Position numbers and translations under genes: made by a program. A stretch of DNA of 46,144 nt. Origin: Candidatus Avibacteroides excrementipullorum (GTDB lineage Bacteria > Bacteroidota > Bacteroidia > Bacteroidales > Bacteroidaceae). Under the pieces are notes generated by a model. The model was not told the DNA's origin and did no database searches. It worked only from the letters and a program-made list of their open reading frames with translations. Positions 26,908 through 35,649 of this stretch are shown piece after piece. The stretch lies in the NCBI GenBank assembly GCA_018711405.1, contig DVIH01000066.1, forward strand, positions 1-46,144. Direction: 5' to 3'. Numbering within the stretch: the first letter of the stretch is position 1; each line of letters starts with the position of its first letter.

Positions 26908-27082
26908 TGTTTATAGGCCTGGTTTTATGGCTTAAAGGTGTATGTCTCTTGTTTATAACCGTTTTTAACAACATCAGTCTGCTTCAGGCTGAAAAAATAG
27001 ATAACTTTGCACGGTATTTGCATCCGCAATGTTATGAGGCGGTTGCACTTTGTACAATCTCAAAATATATAAAGACGTTTTT

Positions 27083-27754
27083 ATGGATAATTTTCCTCCT
27101 GTAGTAAAAAACATACTTATAATAAATGTACTGGTCTATTTCGGAATGATTGTGGCCGCACGCTATGGCATAGACCTCGACAAATGGTTGGCTCTGCATT
27201 TTGTTCTTGCCGATGACTTCAATGCCGCCCAGTTGTTTACCTACATGTTCATGCATGCCAATTTCAGCCACATATTCTTCAATATGTTTGCCGTATGGAT
27301 GTTCGGACGCATCTTGGAAAACGTATGGGGCGGCAAGCGTTTCCTGTTTTATTATGTAGTCTGCGGGCTTGGAGCTGGTTTTGTGCAGGAGATAGTTCAA
27401 CTCATACATTATTATACGGTTCTTTCGGATTATGACGGAGTAAATATGGGTAGTGGCTTAGTCATACCCATGTCCCAATATCTTAACTTCATGACCACAG
27501 TCGGAGCTTCGGGTGCGGTATTCGGCATATTGCTGGCTTTCGGCATGATGTTTCCCGATGAACGTATGTTCATCTTTCCCATACCGTTTCCGGTTAGGGC
27601 TAAATGGTTTGTCATAGGTTATGCGGTGTTAGAACTCGTGCTTGGCATCAGCAATAATGCAGCCGACAATGTTGCTCATTTTGCCCATCTCGGAGGCATG
27701 CTGTTCGGTTTCTTCATATTGCTGTATTGGAAGAGAAAAGGAGAGTTGCGTTGA
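27083..27754 (+). CDS. Rhomboid intramembrane serine protease (first of pair)
   Basis: A 223-residue membrane protease. The catalytic dyad is visible as S143 in GASGAVFG (helix 4) and H202 in AHFAHLGGMLFG (helix 6). An HANFSHIFFNMFAVW segment (helix 2 entry) carries the conserved His/Asn of the oxyanion region. Rhomboids cleave membrane-anchored proteins within or near the membrane. I use the ATG at 27083 (MDNFPPVVK); the longer frame from 27050 starts in the leader. A TAACTTTG box at 27002-27009 is the likely -7 element. The gene overlaps the second rhomboid by four bases (TTGA), so they are translationally coupled. Confidence 0.92.
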   Translation: MDNFPPVVKNILIINVLVYFGMIVAARYGIDLDKWLALHFVLADDFNAAQLFTYMFMHANFSHIFFNMFAVWMFGRILENVWGGKRFLFYYVVCGLGAGFVQEIVQLIHYYTVLSDYDGVNMGSGLVIPMSQYLNFMTTVGASGAVFGILLAFGMMFPDERMFIFPIPFPVRAKWFVIGYAVLELVLGISNNAADNVAHFAHLGGMLFGFFILLYWKRKGELR

Positions 27755-28587
27755 AAAAGATTCTGATATACATAAATGCAGGCTTCTTCCTTGTAGCAAC
27801 GGCGTTGATATTGGGGGGTGTCGGATATGCGGTAGACTGGGTGAAACTGCCGTCCGATCCGATTCTGTTCCTGTCCCGCCCATGGACATTGATTACCTAC
27901 ATGTTCCTGCATGTGGATATATGGCATCTTTTTTTCAATATGGTGATGCTCTGGTGGATGGCCGATTTGTTTGTCTATGCCTTTACGGTGCGTCATTTTC
28001 GGGGAATGTATGTGCTTGGCGGGCTTGTAGGCGGGGCTATGTATCTGCTTGCCGGGTTGCTTTTCCCCGACAACACCGGTCTTTATCTGGTCGGCTCTTC
28101 CGCCTCGATATTGGCTGTGGCGGTGGCTGCTGCCGTCCGCATGCCTGAGATGCGCTTGCGTCTTTTCCTTTTTGGCGAAGCGCGTCTGCGTACGGTGGTG
28201 ATCGTATTGGTCGTGCTTGTGGTGGCGATGGCCGGCGGGAACGTGGGCGAACAGTTTGCGCATGTAGGCGGTGCTTTGGCCGGTTGGCTGTTTGCGCGGG
28301 GACTGGAGCGTGGGCGTGACTATACAGCATGGATTAATGTTGTGTGCGATTTCTTTTGTTCACTCAAGATTCCGAGAGTAGACTTAAAACGTAAGCCGAA
28401 TAGGCGTAAATACAAATTTGCCGGGCAGAAAGCAGCTTCTGGCAGACAGGCTGATTATGATTTCAATGCAAAGCGCAAGAAGCATGATGAGGAAATAGAC
28501 CGCATTCTCGACAAGATAAAAAGCAACGGTTATGAAGGATTGACCGATGAGGAAAAAAAAACATTGTTTGACTCAAGCAGGAGGTGA
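27751..28587 (+). CDS. Rhomboid-family protease (second of pair) with basic C-terminal tail
   Basis: A 278-residue protein starting with TTG at 27751, overlapping the first rhomboid's stop. The membrane core (to about residue 190) has HVDIWHLFFNMVMLWW, S117 in GSSASI and H171 in QFAHVGGALAG, so the Ser/His dyad is kept. The usual GxSG has Ala after the serine. After the membrane domain a basic cytoplasmic tail of about 80 residues follows (LKRKPNRRKYKFAGQK, then KRKKHDEEIDRILDKIK), a form common in Bacteroidetes rhomboids. Its stop meets the EEP gene. Pairing of two different rhomboids in one operon suggests shared or sequential substrates, but none is known. Confidence 0.88.
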   Translation: MKKILIYINAGFFLVATALILGGVGYAVDWVKLPSDPILFLSRPWTLITYMFLHVDIWHLFFNMVMLWWMADLFVYAFTVRHFRGMYVLGGLVGGAMYLLAGLLFPDNTGLYLVGSSASILAVAVAAAVRMPEMRLRLFLFGEARLRTVVIVLVVLVVAMAGGNVGEQFAHVGGALAGWLFARGLERGRDYTAWINVVCDFFCSLKIPRVDLKRKPNRRKYKFAGQKAASGRQADYDFNAKRKKHDEEIDRILDKIKSNGYEGLTDEEKKTLFDSSRR

Positions 28588-28592
28588 AGTCC

Positions 28593-29666
28593 ATGATAGT
28601 AGGTAAATTGTTCGATTGGGTTTTGGCCGGATGCAATCTGGTGGTAGCATCGTTTATGGCGGTGTCTGCTTACAGTTATATGCTTTCTCCCGAAGAGTTT
28701 CCTTATCTGTCGGCTTTGGGACTTGTGTACATGCCGTTTTTCATATTAAATGCCTTTTGTCTGCTTATATGGTTGCTGCGCAAAAGCGTATGGGGGCTGA
28801 TTCCGTTTTTTGCCATTGTGTCCACCTGGGGGGCTTTCCGCCATTCGTGTCCGTTGAGCCTGGCTTCTCAGGAGAGGGGGAAAGGCGATGTGACTGTGCT
28901 GTCTTACAATGTCATGACATTCGGAGAGTTGAAAGAGCATCTGAAAGAAGATGACCCGCTCATGGCTTATTTGGCTGATGCCGACATCCTTTGTATGCAG
29001 GAGTTCCCTGCTGATGCCGAGTTGCGAAAGAAGTTCAACAGTCTGTGCCGGTATCCATATAATGAAGTTGTCAGGTTTAGAGGGGCCGGCGGGCAAACGG
29101 ATGTGGCATGTTATTCGCGTTTCCCTATTTTGGGCGCGGAGAAAGTCGAGACCGCGACACGGGTCAACAATGGTGCGGCTGTGTTCTTTCTTGATATGGA
29201 CGGAGATTCTTTGGTAGTGTTCAATTGCCACCTTGAAAGCAATGGCATGACCGGCGAAGACAAGGATTTATATAAGAAAATACTCAACAACCCTGAGGCG
29301 GATGGCAATGGCGGCAATGCCAAGAACCTGATACGTAAATTCTCTTCTGCCGCAGCCGTGAGGCTCGGGCAGGCAAAAGACATACGCGGCATGATGGACA
29401 AGTTTGCCGGTTGCCGCATGATAGTGTGCGGCGATTTCAATGACGGTCCGTTGTCGGCCGCACATCATGTCTTGGACAGAGGCATGCTGGATGCCTATTC
29501 TGAAAAAGGCCGTGGGTTGGGTGTGTCATACAACAGAGACTATTTTTATTTCAGGATAGACAATATACTTGTCGATGAAAAGTGGAGTGTAAAGTCTTGC
29601 CGTGTAGGCAGCGACATCGAAGCATCCGATCATTATCCCATCAAGGCTGTCATTTCTTCCCGTTAA
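28593..29666 (+). CDS. Endonuclease/exonuclease/phosphatase (EEP) family protein with N-terminal membrane helices
   Basis: A 357-residue protein. Residues about 1-90 contain three hydrophobic helices; the rest is an EEP (DNase I-like) domain. Metal and catalytic motifs are visible: SYNV (Asn), CMQEF (Glu), NCHLES, CGDFND and SDHYPI. The substrate in the family ranges from DNA to phospholipids and inositol phosphates. Membrane anchoring and an outward-facing domain favour a lipid or extracytoplasmic phosphodiester. A perfect AGGAGG (28579-28584) eight bases before the ATG at 28593 decides the start, which is unusual in this lineage. A GTG at 28584 overlapping the rhomboid stop is the alternative. 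It is last in the rhomboid operon. Confidence 0.88.
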   Translation: MIVGKLFDWVLAGCNLVVASFMAVSAYSYMLSPEEFPYLSALGLVYMPFFILNAFCLLIWLLRKSVWGLIPFFAIVSTWGAFRHSCPLSLASQERGKGDVTVLSYNVMTFGELKEHLKEDDPLMAYLADADILCMQEFPADAELRKKFNSLCRYPYNEVVRFRGAGGQTDVACYSRFPILGAEKVETATRVNNGAAVFFLDMDGDSLVVFNCHLESNGMTGEDKDLYKKILNNPEADGNGGNAKNLIRKFSSAAAVRLGQAKDIRGMMDKFAGCRMIVCGDFNDGPLSAAHHVLDRGMLDAYSEKGRGLGVSYNRDYFYFRIDNILVDEKWSVKSCRVGSDIEASDHYPIKAVISSR

Positions 29667-29803
29667 ATGCTTTATTTTATCGCATCGTTGTGCGGCATAG
29701 TCTGCATTAACTTGCTAATGTTTGTTAAAATCAATATAGCGGTTGGCGGGAAATTTGTTTCTTTGCAAAAATTTGGGGTAAATGTTGTTTCCCTAGTTTT
29801 TCA

Positions 29804-30718
29804 ATGGTGGATTATACAGAAGTGAATAATACGTGTGAGTGTCCTTTATGCTCGTCTCCCGATACGGAAGAGGAGATGCTGTGCGAAGATTATATGGTCA
29901 GCGGCGAGTCTTTCCCGATTTGCCGCTGTAAGTCGTGCGGCTTTCGCTTTACCGGAGATCTGCCTCAGGAAAATGACATGGGCAGATATTATGATGCACC
30001 TGAATATATATCCCACAGCAATACCCGGCGTGGCATAGTCAATAAGCTCTATCACCGCATAAGGAAGTATATGCTGGCGCAAAAATACCGTTTGGTGTGC
30101 AGGGAGACAGGCCGGAAAAGCAACGCCGATATTCTTGATGTCGGTACCGGCACCGGATATTTCCCGGCTACGATGAAAGCTGCGGGCTGGAATGTCGAGG
30201 CTGTTGAAATCAATGAGAAAGCACGCCGTTTTGTACTTGACACGTTCGGCATCTCCGTTGAGGAATCTCTTTACTCCGAGCGTTTCGGCAAGGCGCGTTT
30301 CGACTGTATCACTTTGTGGCATGTGCTTGAACATTTGTCTGAACCAGGCAAGGTGTTTGAGCGTCTGGGCTACCTGTTGAAAGATGACGGCAAACTTATA
30401 ATAGCGGTTCCTAACAGGGAATCTGCCGATGCTTCTCATTATGGCAATGCGTGGGCGGCGTATGACGTGCCGAGACATTTATGGCATTTTGCCACCGACA
30501 CGTTGAAACGCATGGCCGGGATGCACGGCTTCCGTGTGCGGAGCATAAAGCCAATGCCTTTCGACGGCTTTTATGTCTCTATGCTTTCCGAAGAGTATAA
30601 AGGGAGCAGGTTCTATTTCATGAAAGGTCTGCTTGTGGGACTTTCGGCGTGGTTCAAATCGTTGTCCGACAAGAAGAAAAGCAGTTCACTGATATTTATT
30701 TTGGAGAAAAACAGATGA
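29804..30718 (+). CDS. Class I SAM-dependent methyltransferase with N-terminal zinc ribbon
   Basis: A 304-residue cytoplasmic protein. Two CxxC pairs near the N terminus (CPLC and CKSC) make a zinc ribbon, followed by GRYYDAPEYISHS. The SAM-binding Rossmann domain has ILDVGTGTGYFPATMKAAGWNVEAVEIN (motif I and the acidic end of strand 2) and LWHVLEHLSEPGKVFE, a form common to methyltransferases of small molecules and sugars. The substrate is unknown. Its stop overlaps the ftsX start as ATGA, tying it to the cell-division and isoprenoid genes downstream. A promoter is likely in 29667-29803, but I see only a partial match (TTTCTTTG). Confidence 0.85.
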   Translation: MVDYTEVNNTCECPLCSSPDTEEEMLCEDYMVSGESFPICRCKSCGFRFTGDLPQENDMGRYYDAPEYISHSNTRRGIVNKLYHRIRKYMLAQKYRLVCRETGRKSNADILDVGTGTGYFPATMKAAGWNVEAVEINEKARRFVLDTFGISVEESLYSERFGKARFDCITLWHVLEHLSEPGKVFERLGYLLKDDGKLIIAVPNRESADASHYGNAWAAYDVPRHLWHFATDTLKRMAGMHGFRVRSIKPMPFDGFYVSMLSEEYKGSRFYFMKGLLVGLSAWFKSLSDKKKSSSLIFILEKNR

Positions 30719-31596
30719 GGAAGACACAGCAGAAAAGTTCGGTCCTGAGGGCTGTGATGCAGTCTGTCACATCGTGCATCAGCATCACTCTCGTGTTGCT
30801 GCTGCTTGGCATGACAGCATTCTTTGTATTGTCTGCACGCAACCTTTCTGCCTATGTCAGGGAAAACCTGACCTTTTCCGTCATATTGAGCGATGATGTC
30901 AACGATACGGCAGCTTTGCAGATGAAGTCGGCTTTCGAGAAAGAGGCTTATGTGAAGTCGGCGGTATATATATCTAAGGAGCAGGCTTTGAAAGAAACGG
31001 TCGAGGAGCTTGGCACCGATCCTTCCGACTTTATCGGAGAAAATCCTTTCTCCGCCTCCATAGAAATCAAACTGAATGCCGCTTATGCCAACAGCGACAG
31101 CATCTCCGTGATAGAAAACTCTTTGAGCCAAAGCAATGATATAGACGAACTGGTGTATCAGAAAGACCTTATAGACATGGTCAACAGCAATATCAGCAAG
31201 ATAAGCCTGTTTCTGCTGTGTCTTGCAGTAATCCTTTCGCTGATTTCATTGGGATTGATAAACAATACCATACGGCTTTCCATCTATGCCAAACGGTTCA
31301 CCATACACACCATGAAACTTGTGGGGGCGAGCTGGGGCTTCATACGCAGGCCGTTTGTGATGCGTCAGGTGATGGTGGGGGTTGTTTCGGCAGTCGTATC
31401 CGATGCCATGCTGTGCGGCGCGGCAGCGATGCTGCTCGATTACCAGCCCGAGCTTGCCGGCATTGTCACGCCTCGCCTTTTGGCTGCCGTGTCATTGTTT
31501 GTGTTGCTTTGCGGAGTGATCATAACGTTCCTTTGCTCGTATTTCTCCATCAACAGGTATCTGAGGATGAAAGCGGGGGATTTGTATTACATTTGA
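30715..31596 (+). CDS. ftsX: Cell-division permease FtsX
   Basis: A 293-residue membrane protein with the FtsX layout: a basic cytoplasmic N terminus, helix 1 (about 22-42), a periplasmic loop of about 130 residues (LSAYVRENLTFSVILSDDVND and YISKEQALKET), and three further helices. The second half carries INNTIRLSIYAKRFTIHTMKLVGASWGFIRRPF, the conserved stretch of the permease domain. With FtsE, FtsX activates peptidoglycan hydrolases at the septum; ftsE is not in this window. I choose the ATG at 30715 because it overlaps the upstream stop as ATGA and because the longer frame reads into the methyltransferase. Confidence 0.95.
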   Translation: MRKTQQKSSVLRAVMQSVTSCISITLVLLLLGMTAFFVLSARNLSAYVRENLTFSVILSDDVNDTAALQMKSAFEKEAYVKSAVYISKEQALKETVEELGTDPSDFIGENPFSASIEIKLNAAYANSDSISVIENSLSQSNDIDELVYQKDLIDMVNSNISKISLFLLCLAVILSLISLGLINNTIRLSIYAKRFTIHTMKLVGASWGFIRRPFVMRQVMVGVVSAVVSDAMLCGAAAMLLDYQPELAGIVTPRLLAAVSLFVLLCGVIITFLCSYFSINRYLRMKAGDLYYI

Positions 31597-31622
31597 TTTA
31601 GGGAAAATAAAAAGTTCGTACT

Positions 31623-31904
31623 ATGGATAATAAAAGAAACTTGGCTTTCAGCAAGACTAATTTCATTATGATTGCAGTCGGGATGGCGGTGGTAGTCATC
31701 GGTTTCCTTTTGATGATCAGCACACCGACCACCGAGACGCATTTCTCGGAAGACATGTTCAGCACACGTTGCATAACAGTGGCTCCAGTCATGTCTTTTC
31801 TTGGTTTCATCTTTATGATTGTGGGGGTGATATACAGCCCTTCGGAGAGAAAAAAAGAAAGTGGTGAAAATTCTAAAAACTTAAATACCGATGAATTGGA
31901 TTGA
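31623..31904 (+). CDS. DUF3098 small membrane protein
   Basis: A 93-residue protein with two membrane helices (about 14-33 and 52-72) joined by a short loop ([22 protein letters not shown]). This is the DUF3098 family, which in Bacteroidetes sits between ftsX and uppP exactly as here. Its function is unknown; genetic linkage suggests a role near cell division or lipid-carrier recycling. The C terminus is charged and hydrophilic. It overlaps the start of uppP by 14 bases. Confidence 0.88.
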   Translation: MDNKRNLAFSKTNFIMIAVGMAVVVIGFLLMISTPTTETHFSEDMFSTRCITVAPVMSFLGFIFMIVGVIYSPSERKKESGENSKNLNTDELD

Positions 31905-32811
31905 GGCTCTTATTTTGGGACTGATGCAGGGGCCGGTCGGATTCCTTTATGCCGGCAATGGAGATTTGACTGCGTTCGAGGCGATTGTAATCGCCATTGT
32001 GGAGGGACTGACCGAATTTCTGCCGGTATCGTCCACAGGCCATATGATCATTGCTCAGAATGTGCTGGGAGTGGAAAGTACGGAGTTTGTGAAAGCGTTT
32101 ACGTTTATTATCCAGTTTGGCGCCATTCTTTCTGTGGTAGTACTCTATTGGAAACGTTTTTTCCGCCTCAATCATGAACCGCTTCCCAAAGGAGTTTCTG
32201 GATTCCGACGCTTTTTGCATCGCTATGATTTCTATTGGAAACTGTTGGTTGCGTTCCTGCCTGCTGCGGTGCTGGGCCTGTTGTTCAGCGATCTGATAGA
32301 TGCCATGCTGGAGAGTGTGCTGGTAGTAGCCATTATGCTTGTATTGGGCGGTGTGTTCATGTTGTTTTGCGACCGCATTTTCAATAAAGGGAGTGAGGAT
32401 ACGCGGTTGACCGAGAAACGGGCTTTTTGGATCGGTATGTTCCAGTGTATTTCGATGATACCGGGAGTTTCGCGTTCCATGGCAACGATTGTGGGGGGTA
32501 TGGCTCAGCGGCTGACACGTAAAGCGGCGGCGGAGTTTTCGTTTTTCCTGGCAGTGCCGACCATGTTGGGGGCTACGGTTTACAAGATGTACAAACTGTT
32601 TAGCGAAGGAGGTATGCAGATTGTGGCAGACAACCTTTCTGCTTTGCTCATAGGCAATGCGGTGGCTTTTGTGGTGGCTATGCTGGCCATCAAGTTTTTT
32701 ATCAGTTTTGTCACGAAGTACGGCTTCAAGGCGTTCGGCTGGTACCGTATTGTTGTGGGAGGTATCATCCTGGTGCTTCTTTTGACCGGTCATACATTGG
32801 AGATGGCATAG
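31891..32811 (+). CDS. uppP: Undecaprenyl-diphosphatase with an anomalous N terminus
   Basis: A 306-residue membrane enzyme that turns undecaprenyl diphosphate into the monophosphate lipid carrier for peptidoglycan and capsule synthesis. The active-site motifs are present: [14 protein letters not shown] near residues 38-51 and PGVSRSM with the catalytic Arg/Ser. The first 14 residues ([14 protein letters not shown]) are themselves a normal UppP N terminus but continue into [13 protein letters not shown] second, complete N terminus then starts ([17 protein letters not shown]). A TTG at 31966 would begin translation at that second copy. The extra part looks like the stump of a tandem paralog. 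The true start, ATG 31891 or TTG 31966, is open. The gene lies between DUF3098 and truB. Confidence 0.92.
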   Translation: MNWIEALILGLMQGPVGFLYAGNGDLTAFEAIVIAIVEGLTEFLPVSSTGHMIIAQNVLGVESTEFVKAFTFIIQFGAILSVVVLYWKRFFRLNHEPLPKGVSGFRRFLHRYDFYWKLLVAFLPAAVLGLLFSDLIDAMLESVLVVAIMLVLGGVFMLFCDRIFNKGSEDTRLTEKRAFWIGMFQCISMIPGVSRSMATIVGGMAQRLTRKAAAEFSFFLAVPTMLGATVYKMYKLFSEGGMQIVADNLSALLIGNAVAFVVAMLAIKFFISFVTKYGFKAFGWYRIVVGGIILVLLLTGHTLEMA

Positions 32812-32814
32812 CTT

Positions 32815-33519
32815 ATGGATTTTATCACAGGCGAGGTGCTTTACATAGACAAACCTTTGCGCTTGACATCTTTCGATGTGGTGGGGCGCATCAGATGGCA
32901 TCTGTGCCGCAAGTTGGGCGTGAAGAAACTGAAGGTAGGCCATGCCGGCACCCTTGACCCTCTTGCCACAGGAGTGATGATAGTATGCACGGGCAAGGCC
33001 ACCAAGCGGATAGAGGAGTTCCAGTATGCCACCAAAGAATATGTGGCAGACATCAGGGTGGGAGCTACTACCCCGTCATTCGATCTGGAGAAAGAGATAG
33101 ACGCATACTACCCGGTGGAGCACATCACCGAAGACCTTGTCAGGGAAACGCTCGCCACCTTTGTCGGCACTATCGAGCAGGTGCCTCCTGCTTTCTCTGC
33201 GTGCATGGTAGATGGCGTGAGAGCTTATGAACTGGCGCGCAAGGGGCGGGAAGTGGAACTGAAGCCCAAGACGCTTGTCATAGACGAGATAGAACTGCTC
33301 TCTTGCAATCTGCCCGACATAACCATAAGGGTGGTGTGCAGCAAGGGCACATACATCCGGGCTTTGGCGCGCGACATAGGCGCGGCGTTGCATAGCGGGG
33401 CGCACCTCACAGCCCTGAGGCGTACCCGTGTGGGCGACGTGAGAGTGGAGGATTGCGTCTCTCCCGATGCGTTCATAGACGATTTGAAAAATATGGAAAT
33501 AGAAATAAAAACAAGTTAA
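32815..33519 (+). CDS. truB: tRNA pseudouridine(55) synthase TruB
   Basis: A 234-residue pseudouridine synthase that modifies U55 in the T-loop of tRNAs. The catalytic Asp lies in [13 protein letters not shown] (about residues 43-55). The substrate-fixing segments [37 protein letters not shown] and [15 protein letters not shown] are all present. The protein is shorter than E. coli TruB because the C-terminal PUA-like domain is lacking, usual in Bacteroidetes. The ATG is three bases after the uppP stop. Confidence 0.95.
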   Translation: MDFITGEVLYIDKPLRLTSFDVVGRIRWHLCRKLGVKKLKVGHAGTLDPLATGVMIVCTGKATKRIEEFQYATKEYVADIRVGATTPSFDLEKEIDAYYPVEHITEDLVRETLATFVGTIEQVPPAFSACMVDGVRAYELARKGREVELKPKTLVIDEIELLSCNLPDITIRVVCSKGTYIRALARDIGAALHSGAHLTALRRTRVGDVRVEDCVSPDAFIDDLKNMEIEIKTS

Positions 33520-33523
33520 GAGT

Positions 33524-34579
33524 ATGAAGCTTTCACAATTCAAATTCAAACTTCCGGAGGAGAAGATTGCGCTTTATCCCTCGAAATATCGCGATGAGGC
33601 GCGTCTCATGGTGTTGCATAAGAAAAGCCATACCATAGAGCACCGCATATTCAAGGATGTGCTCGACTATTTTGACGATCAGGACGTATTCATCTTCAAT
33701 GACACCAAAGTGTTTCCGGCAAGGCTTTTCGGCAATAAGGAAAAGACCGGAGCGAGGATAGAAGTTTTCCTCTTGCGTGAATTGAATGAAAAGTTGCGTC
33801 TGTGGGATGTGCTTGTAGACCCGGCCAGGAAGATAAGGATAGGCAACAAGCTCTATTTCGGCGAAGACGAGTCTATGGTGGCCGAAGTCATAGACAATAC
33901 CACATCGAGAGGCCGCACATTGAGGTTCCTTTATGACGGACCGCACGATGAGTTCAAGCAGGCTCTCTACGCACTCGGCGAACCGCCGTTGCCCAATTTC
34001 ATCAACCGCCGGCCTACGGAGGAAGACGAAGAAAGGTTTCAGACCATATTCGCGAAAAACGAAGGTGCGGTCACTGCTCCTACCGCAGGATTGCATTTCA
34101 GCAGGGAACTGATGAAAAGGCTTGAGATAAAAGGCGTGAACTTTGCTTTCATTACTCTCCATGCGGGGCTTGGCAACTTCCGCGACATCGATGTGGAAGA
34201 CCTGACCAAGCATAAGGTAGACTCCGAACAGATGTTTGTGGAAGACGAGGCTGCCGATATAGTCAACAAGTCGAAAGAGGGCGGCCATCGTGTCTGTGCG
34301 GTGGGCACTACCGTGATGAGAGCCATCGAGACGGCCGCAGGCACCGACGGCAACTTGAAGCCGTTTGAAGGATGGACCAACAAGTTCATCTTCCCGCCAT
34401 ACGAATTTTCCGTTGCCGACAGCATGATTGCCAATTTCCAGTTGCCCATGTCTACGCTGCTCATGCTCGTGACGGCTTTCGGCGGATACGATTTCGTCAT
34501 GGAAGCCTACGATGTGGCATTGAAAGAAGACTACAAGTTCGGCACTTATGGCGATGCCATGCTGATACTGAACGATTGA
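33524..34579 (+). CDS. queA: S-adenosylmethionine:tRNA ribosyltransferase-isomerase QueA
   Basis: A 351-residue enzyme that transfers ribose from SAM to 7-aminomethyl-7-deazaguanine in tRNA to make epoxyqueuosine. Family signatures are visible: [15 protein letters not shown] near the N terminus, [26 protein letters not shown], and [12 protein letters not shown] with the C-terminal [21 protein letters not shown]. The length is normal. It sits four bases after truB, so two tRNA-modification genes are paired. No other queuosine genes are in this window. Confidence 0.96.
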   Translation: MKLSQFKFKLPEEKIALYPSKYRDEARLMVLHKKSHTIEHRIFKDVLDYFDDQDVFIFNDTKVFPARLFGNKEKTGARIEVFLLRELNEKLRLWDVLVDPARKIRIGNKLYFGEDESMVAEVIDNTTSRGRTLRFLYDGPHDEFKQALYALGEPPLPNFINRRPTEEDEERFQTIFAKNEGAVTAPTAGLHFSRELMKRLEIKGVNFAFITLHAGLGNFRDIDVEDLTKHKVDSEQMFVEDEAADIVNKSKEGGHRVCAVGTTVMRAIETAAGTDGNLKPFEGWTNKFIFPPYEFSVADSMIANFQLPMSTLLMLVTAFGGYDFVMEAYDVALKEDYKFGTYGDAMLILND

Positions 34580-34592
34580 CGGGCTTTCTGTT

Positions 34593-35078
34593 ATGGAAAA
34601 ACTTTATATCGGTCTCGGCTCCAATCTGGGCGACAGGCAGGCTCTTTTGCTCGAGGCCGTGAAACATATAGACGACAGGGTGGGACGGGTTTCCGCTCTG
34701 TCGTCTTTTTATGAGACTGAGGCATGGGGCTTCGTCTCTGACAACAGGTTTCTCAATGCGGCCTTATGTGCGGAGACGGAACTCGATGTGCTCAGTGCGC
34801 TCGACATCACTCAGGCCATAGAGAGGGAGATGGGGCGTGTGTCCAAGTCGGCCGGAGGAGTTTATTCCGACCGTCCCATCGACATAGACCTGCTGCTCTA
34901 CGGCTCCATGACGGTGAATGTGCCGCGCCTCACGTTGCCTCACCCCCTCATGCACAGGAGGCTGTTCGTCTTGCAGCCGCTGGCCGAAATAGCTCCGCAA
35001 CTTTTGCATCCTGTGTTGCGCAAGACCATGAGCGAGCTACTTGCCGAGTTGGGCGGAAGCCCGCATACCTCTCTCTGA
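34593..35078 (+). CDS. folK: Hydroxymethyl-dihydropterin pyrophosphokinase FolK
   Basis: A 161-residue folate-pathway enzyme that transfers diphosphate from ATP to 6-hydroxymethyl-7,8-dihydropterin. Signatures are GLGSNLGDRQALL at the N terminus, SSFYETEAWG, the metal-binding IDIDLLLYG and HPLMHRRLFVLQPLAEIAP. It is not fused to FolP or FolB. It is the last gene of the ftsX-uppP-truB-queA-folK series, 13 bases after queA, and faces a small gene on the other strand without a clear hairpin between them. Confidence 0.95.
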   Translation: MEKLYIGLGSNLGDRQALLLEAVKHIDDRVGRVSALSSFYETEAWGFVSDNRFLNAALCAETELDVLSALDITQAIEREMGRVSKSAGGVYSDRPIDIDLLLYGSMTVNVPRLTLPHPLMHRRLFVLQPLAEIAPQLLHPVLRKTMSELLAELGGSPHTSL

Positions 35079-35090
35079 TATCTTCTTTCC

Positions 35091-35276
35091 TCACCGTCTG
35101 CGCCTCAGCCTGCTTGCCATGCGCGGTATGTAGGCCACGCATCCTATGGCCACGCTGTAGAGCAGTTCGAGTTCGCCGAAATTCCTTCCCAACATTTTGC
35201 ACGCACCCCAGTAGATGAGCGTCACCGCTCCTATGTGGCACAGCAGTATGGCGGCTTCTGTTATTTTCTTTTTCAT
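35091..35276 (-). CDS. Small two-helix membrane protein of unknown function
   Basis: A 61-residue hydrophobic protein starting MKKKITEAAILLCHIG. It has two predicted helices (about 6-24 and 34-50) and a very basic end (PRMASRLRRRR), which should keep the C terminus in the cytoplasm. I do not recognise a family. A longer reading frame from 35513 runs through repeat copy C, so I use the ATG at 35274-35276. Its upstream region therefore contains repeat copy C. Confidence 0.6.
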   Translation of the reverse strand: MKKKITEAAILLCHIGAVTLIYWGACKMLGRNFGELELLYSVAIGCVAYIPRMASRLRRRR

Positions 35277-35348
35277 CAGTATGTTTTTTCTGTTCCGGTG
35301 CAAAGTTACCAAATATCGCTGTTTCAGCCTCTTTGAGGGGCGAAAAAA

Positions 35349-35448
35349 GATGTACGCCATCTTCGCCCGGGATGTGCGCCATCTTGCCCGAGTATCGGCT
35401 CGATCCCGGGCAAAGACCGAGCCGATCCCCGGCGGGGTGTACGCCATC
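35349..35448 (-). repeat. Mosaic 22-bp-period intergenic repeat, copy C
   Basis: Read on the minus strand, units begin at 35448 (GATGGCGTACACC), 35427 (GATCGGCTCGGTC), 35405 (GATCGAGCCGATA), 35383 (GATGGCGCACATC) and 35361 (GATGGCGTACATC): steps of 21, 22, 22 and 22 bases. The last four units repeat copy B almost exactly. The element is in the 552-bp gap between the small membrane gene and upxY. The stretch 35461-35584 holds nothing I can name, only GC-rich then AT-rich sequence. Confidence 0.9.
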
Positions 35449-35584
35449 TCTCTCGGGGGTGTTTGCGGCGTGCGCCCCGCATTCTGTCCGGCCGATGGCC
35501 TGCGGCGGGACAAAAAAACGGAAATATGGAAAAATATTATAATTTGTAAATTTGTATATGGTTGATAGTTAACGAATTATAAAT

Positions 35585-35643
35585 GGGGGGGGGTAAAAAA
35601 GAAGATTAAAGTGTTTTGAAATAAGTAATTTTAATTATATTTG
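35585..35643 (+). promoter_or_regulatory. Promoter of the polysaccharide locus, preceded by a nine-G tract
   Basis: TTTG at 35615-35618 and TATATTTG at 35636-35643 are separated by 17 bases, slightly short of the usual 19. The transcript should start near 35650, giving a leader of about 180 bases before upxY. A run of nine G (35585-35593) lies 21 bases before the -33 box. I see no inverted repeat long enough for a recombinase to flip this promoter. Confidence 0.6.
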
Positions 35644-35649
35644 CAGCGG

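Noticed and set aside
35091..35513. A 140-residue version of the small membrane protein, reading through repeat copy C
   Set aside because: The extra 79 residues are the translation of the dispersed repeat. The same peptide (SVFARDRADTRARWRTSR) appears at copy B in an unrelated open frame, so it reflects DNA identity and not coding.
35520..35600. Invertible capsule promoter
   Set aside because: Only an eight-base AT-rich inverted pair (35537-35544 and 35575-35582) is present, not enclosing the promoter, and no recombinase gene is seen in the window.
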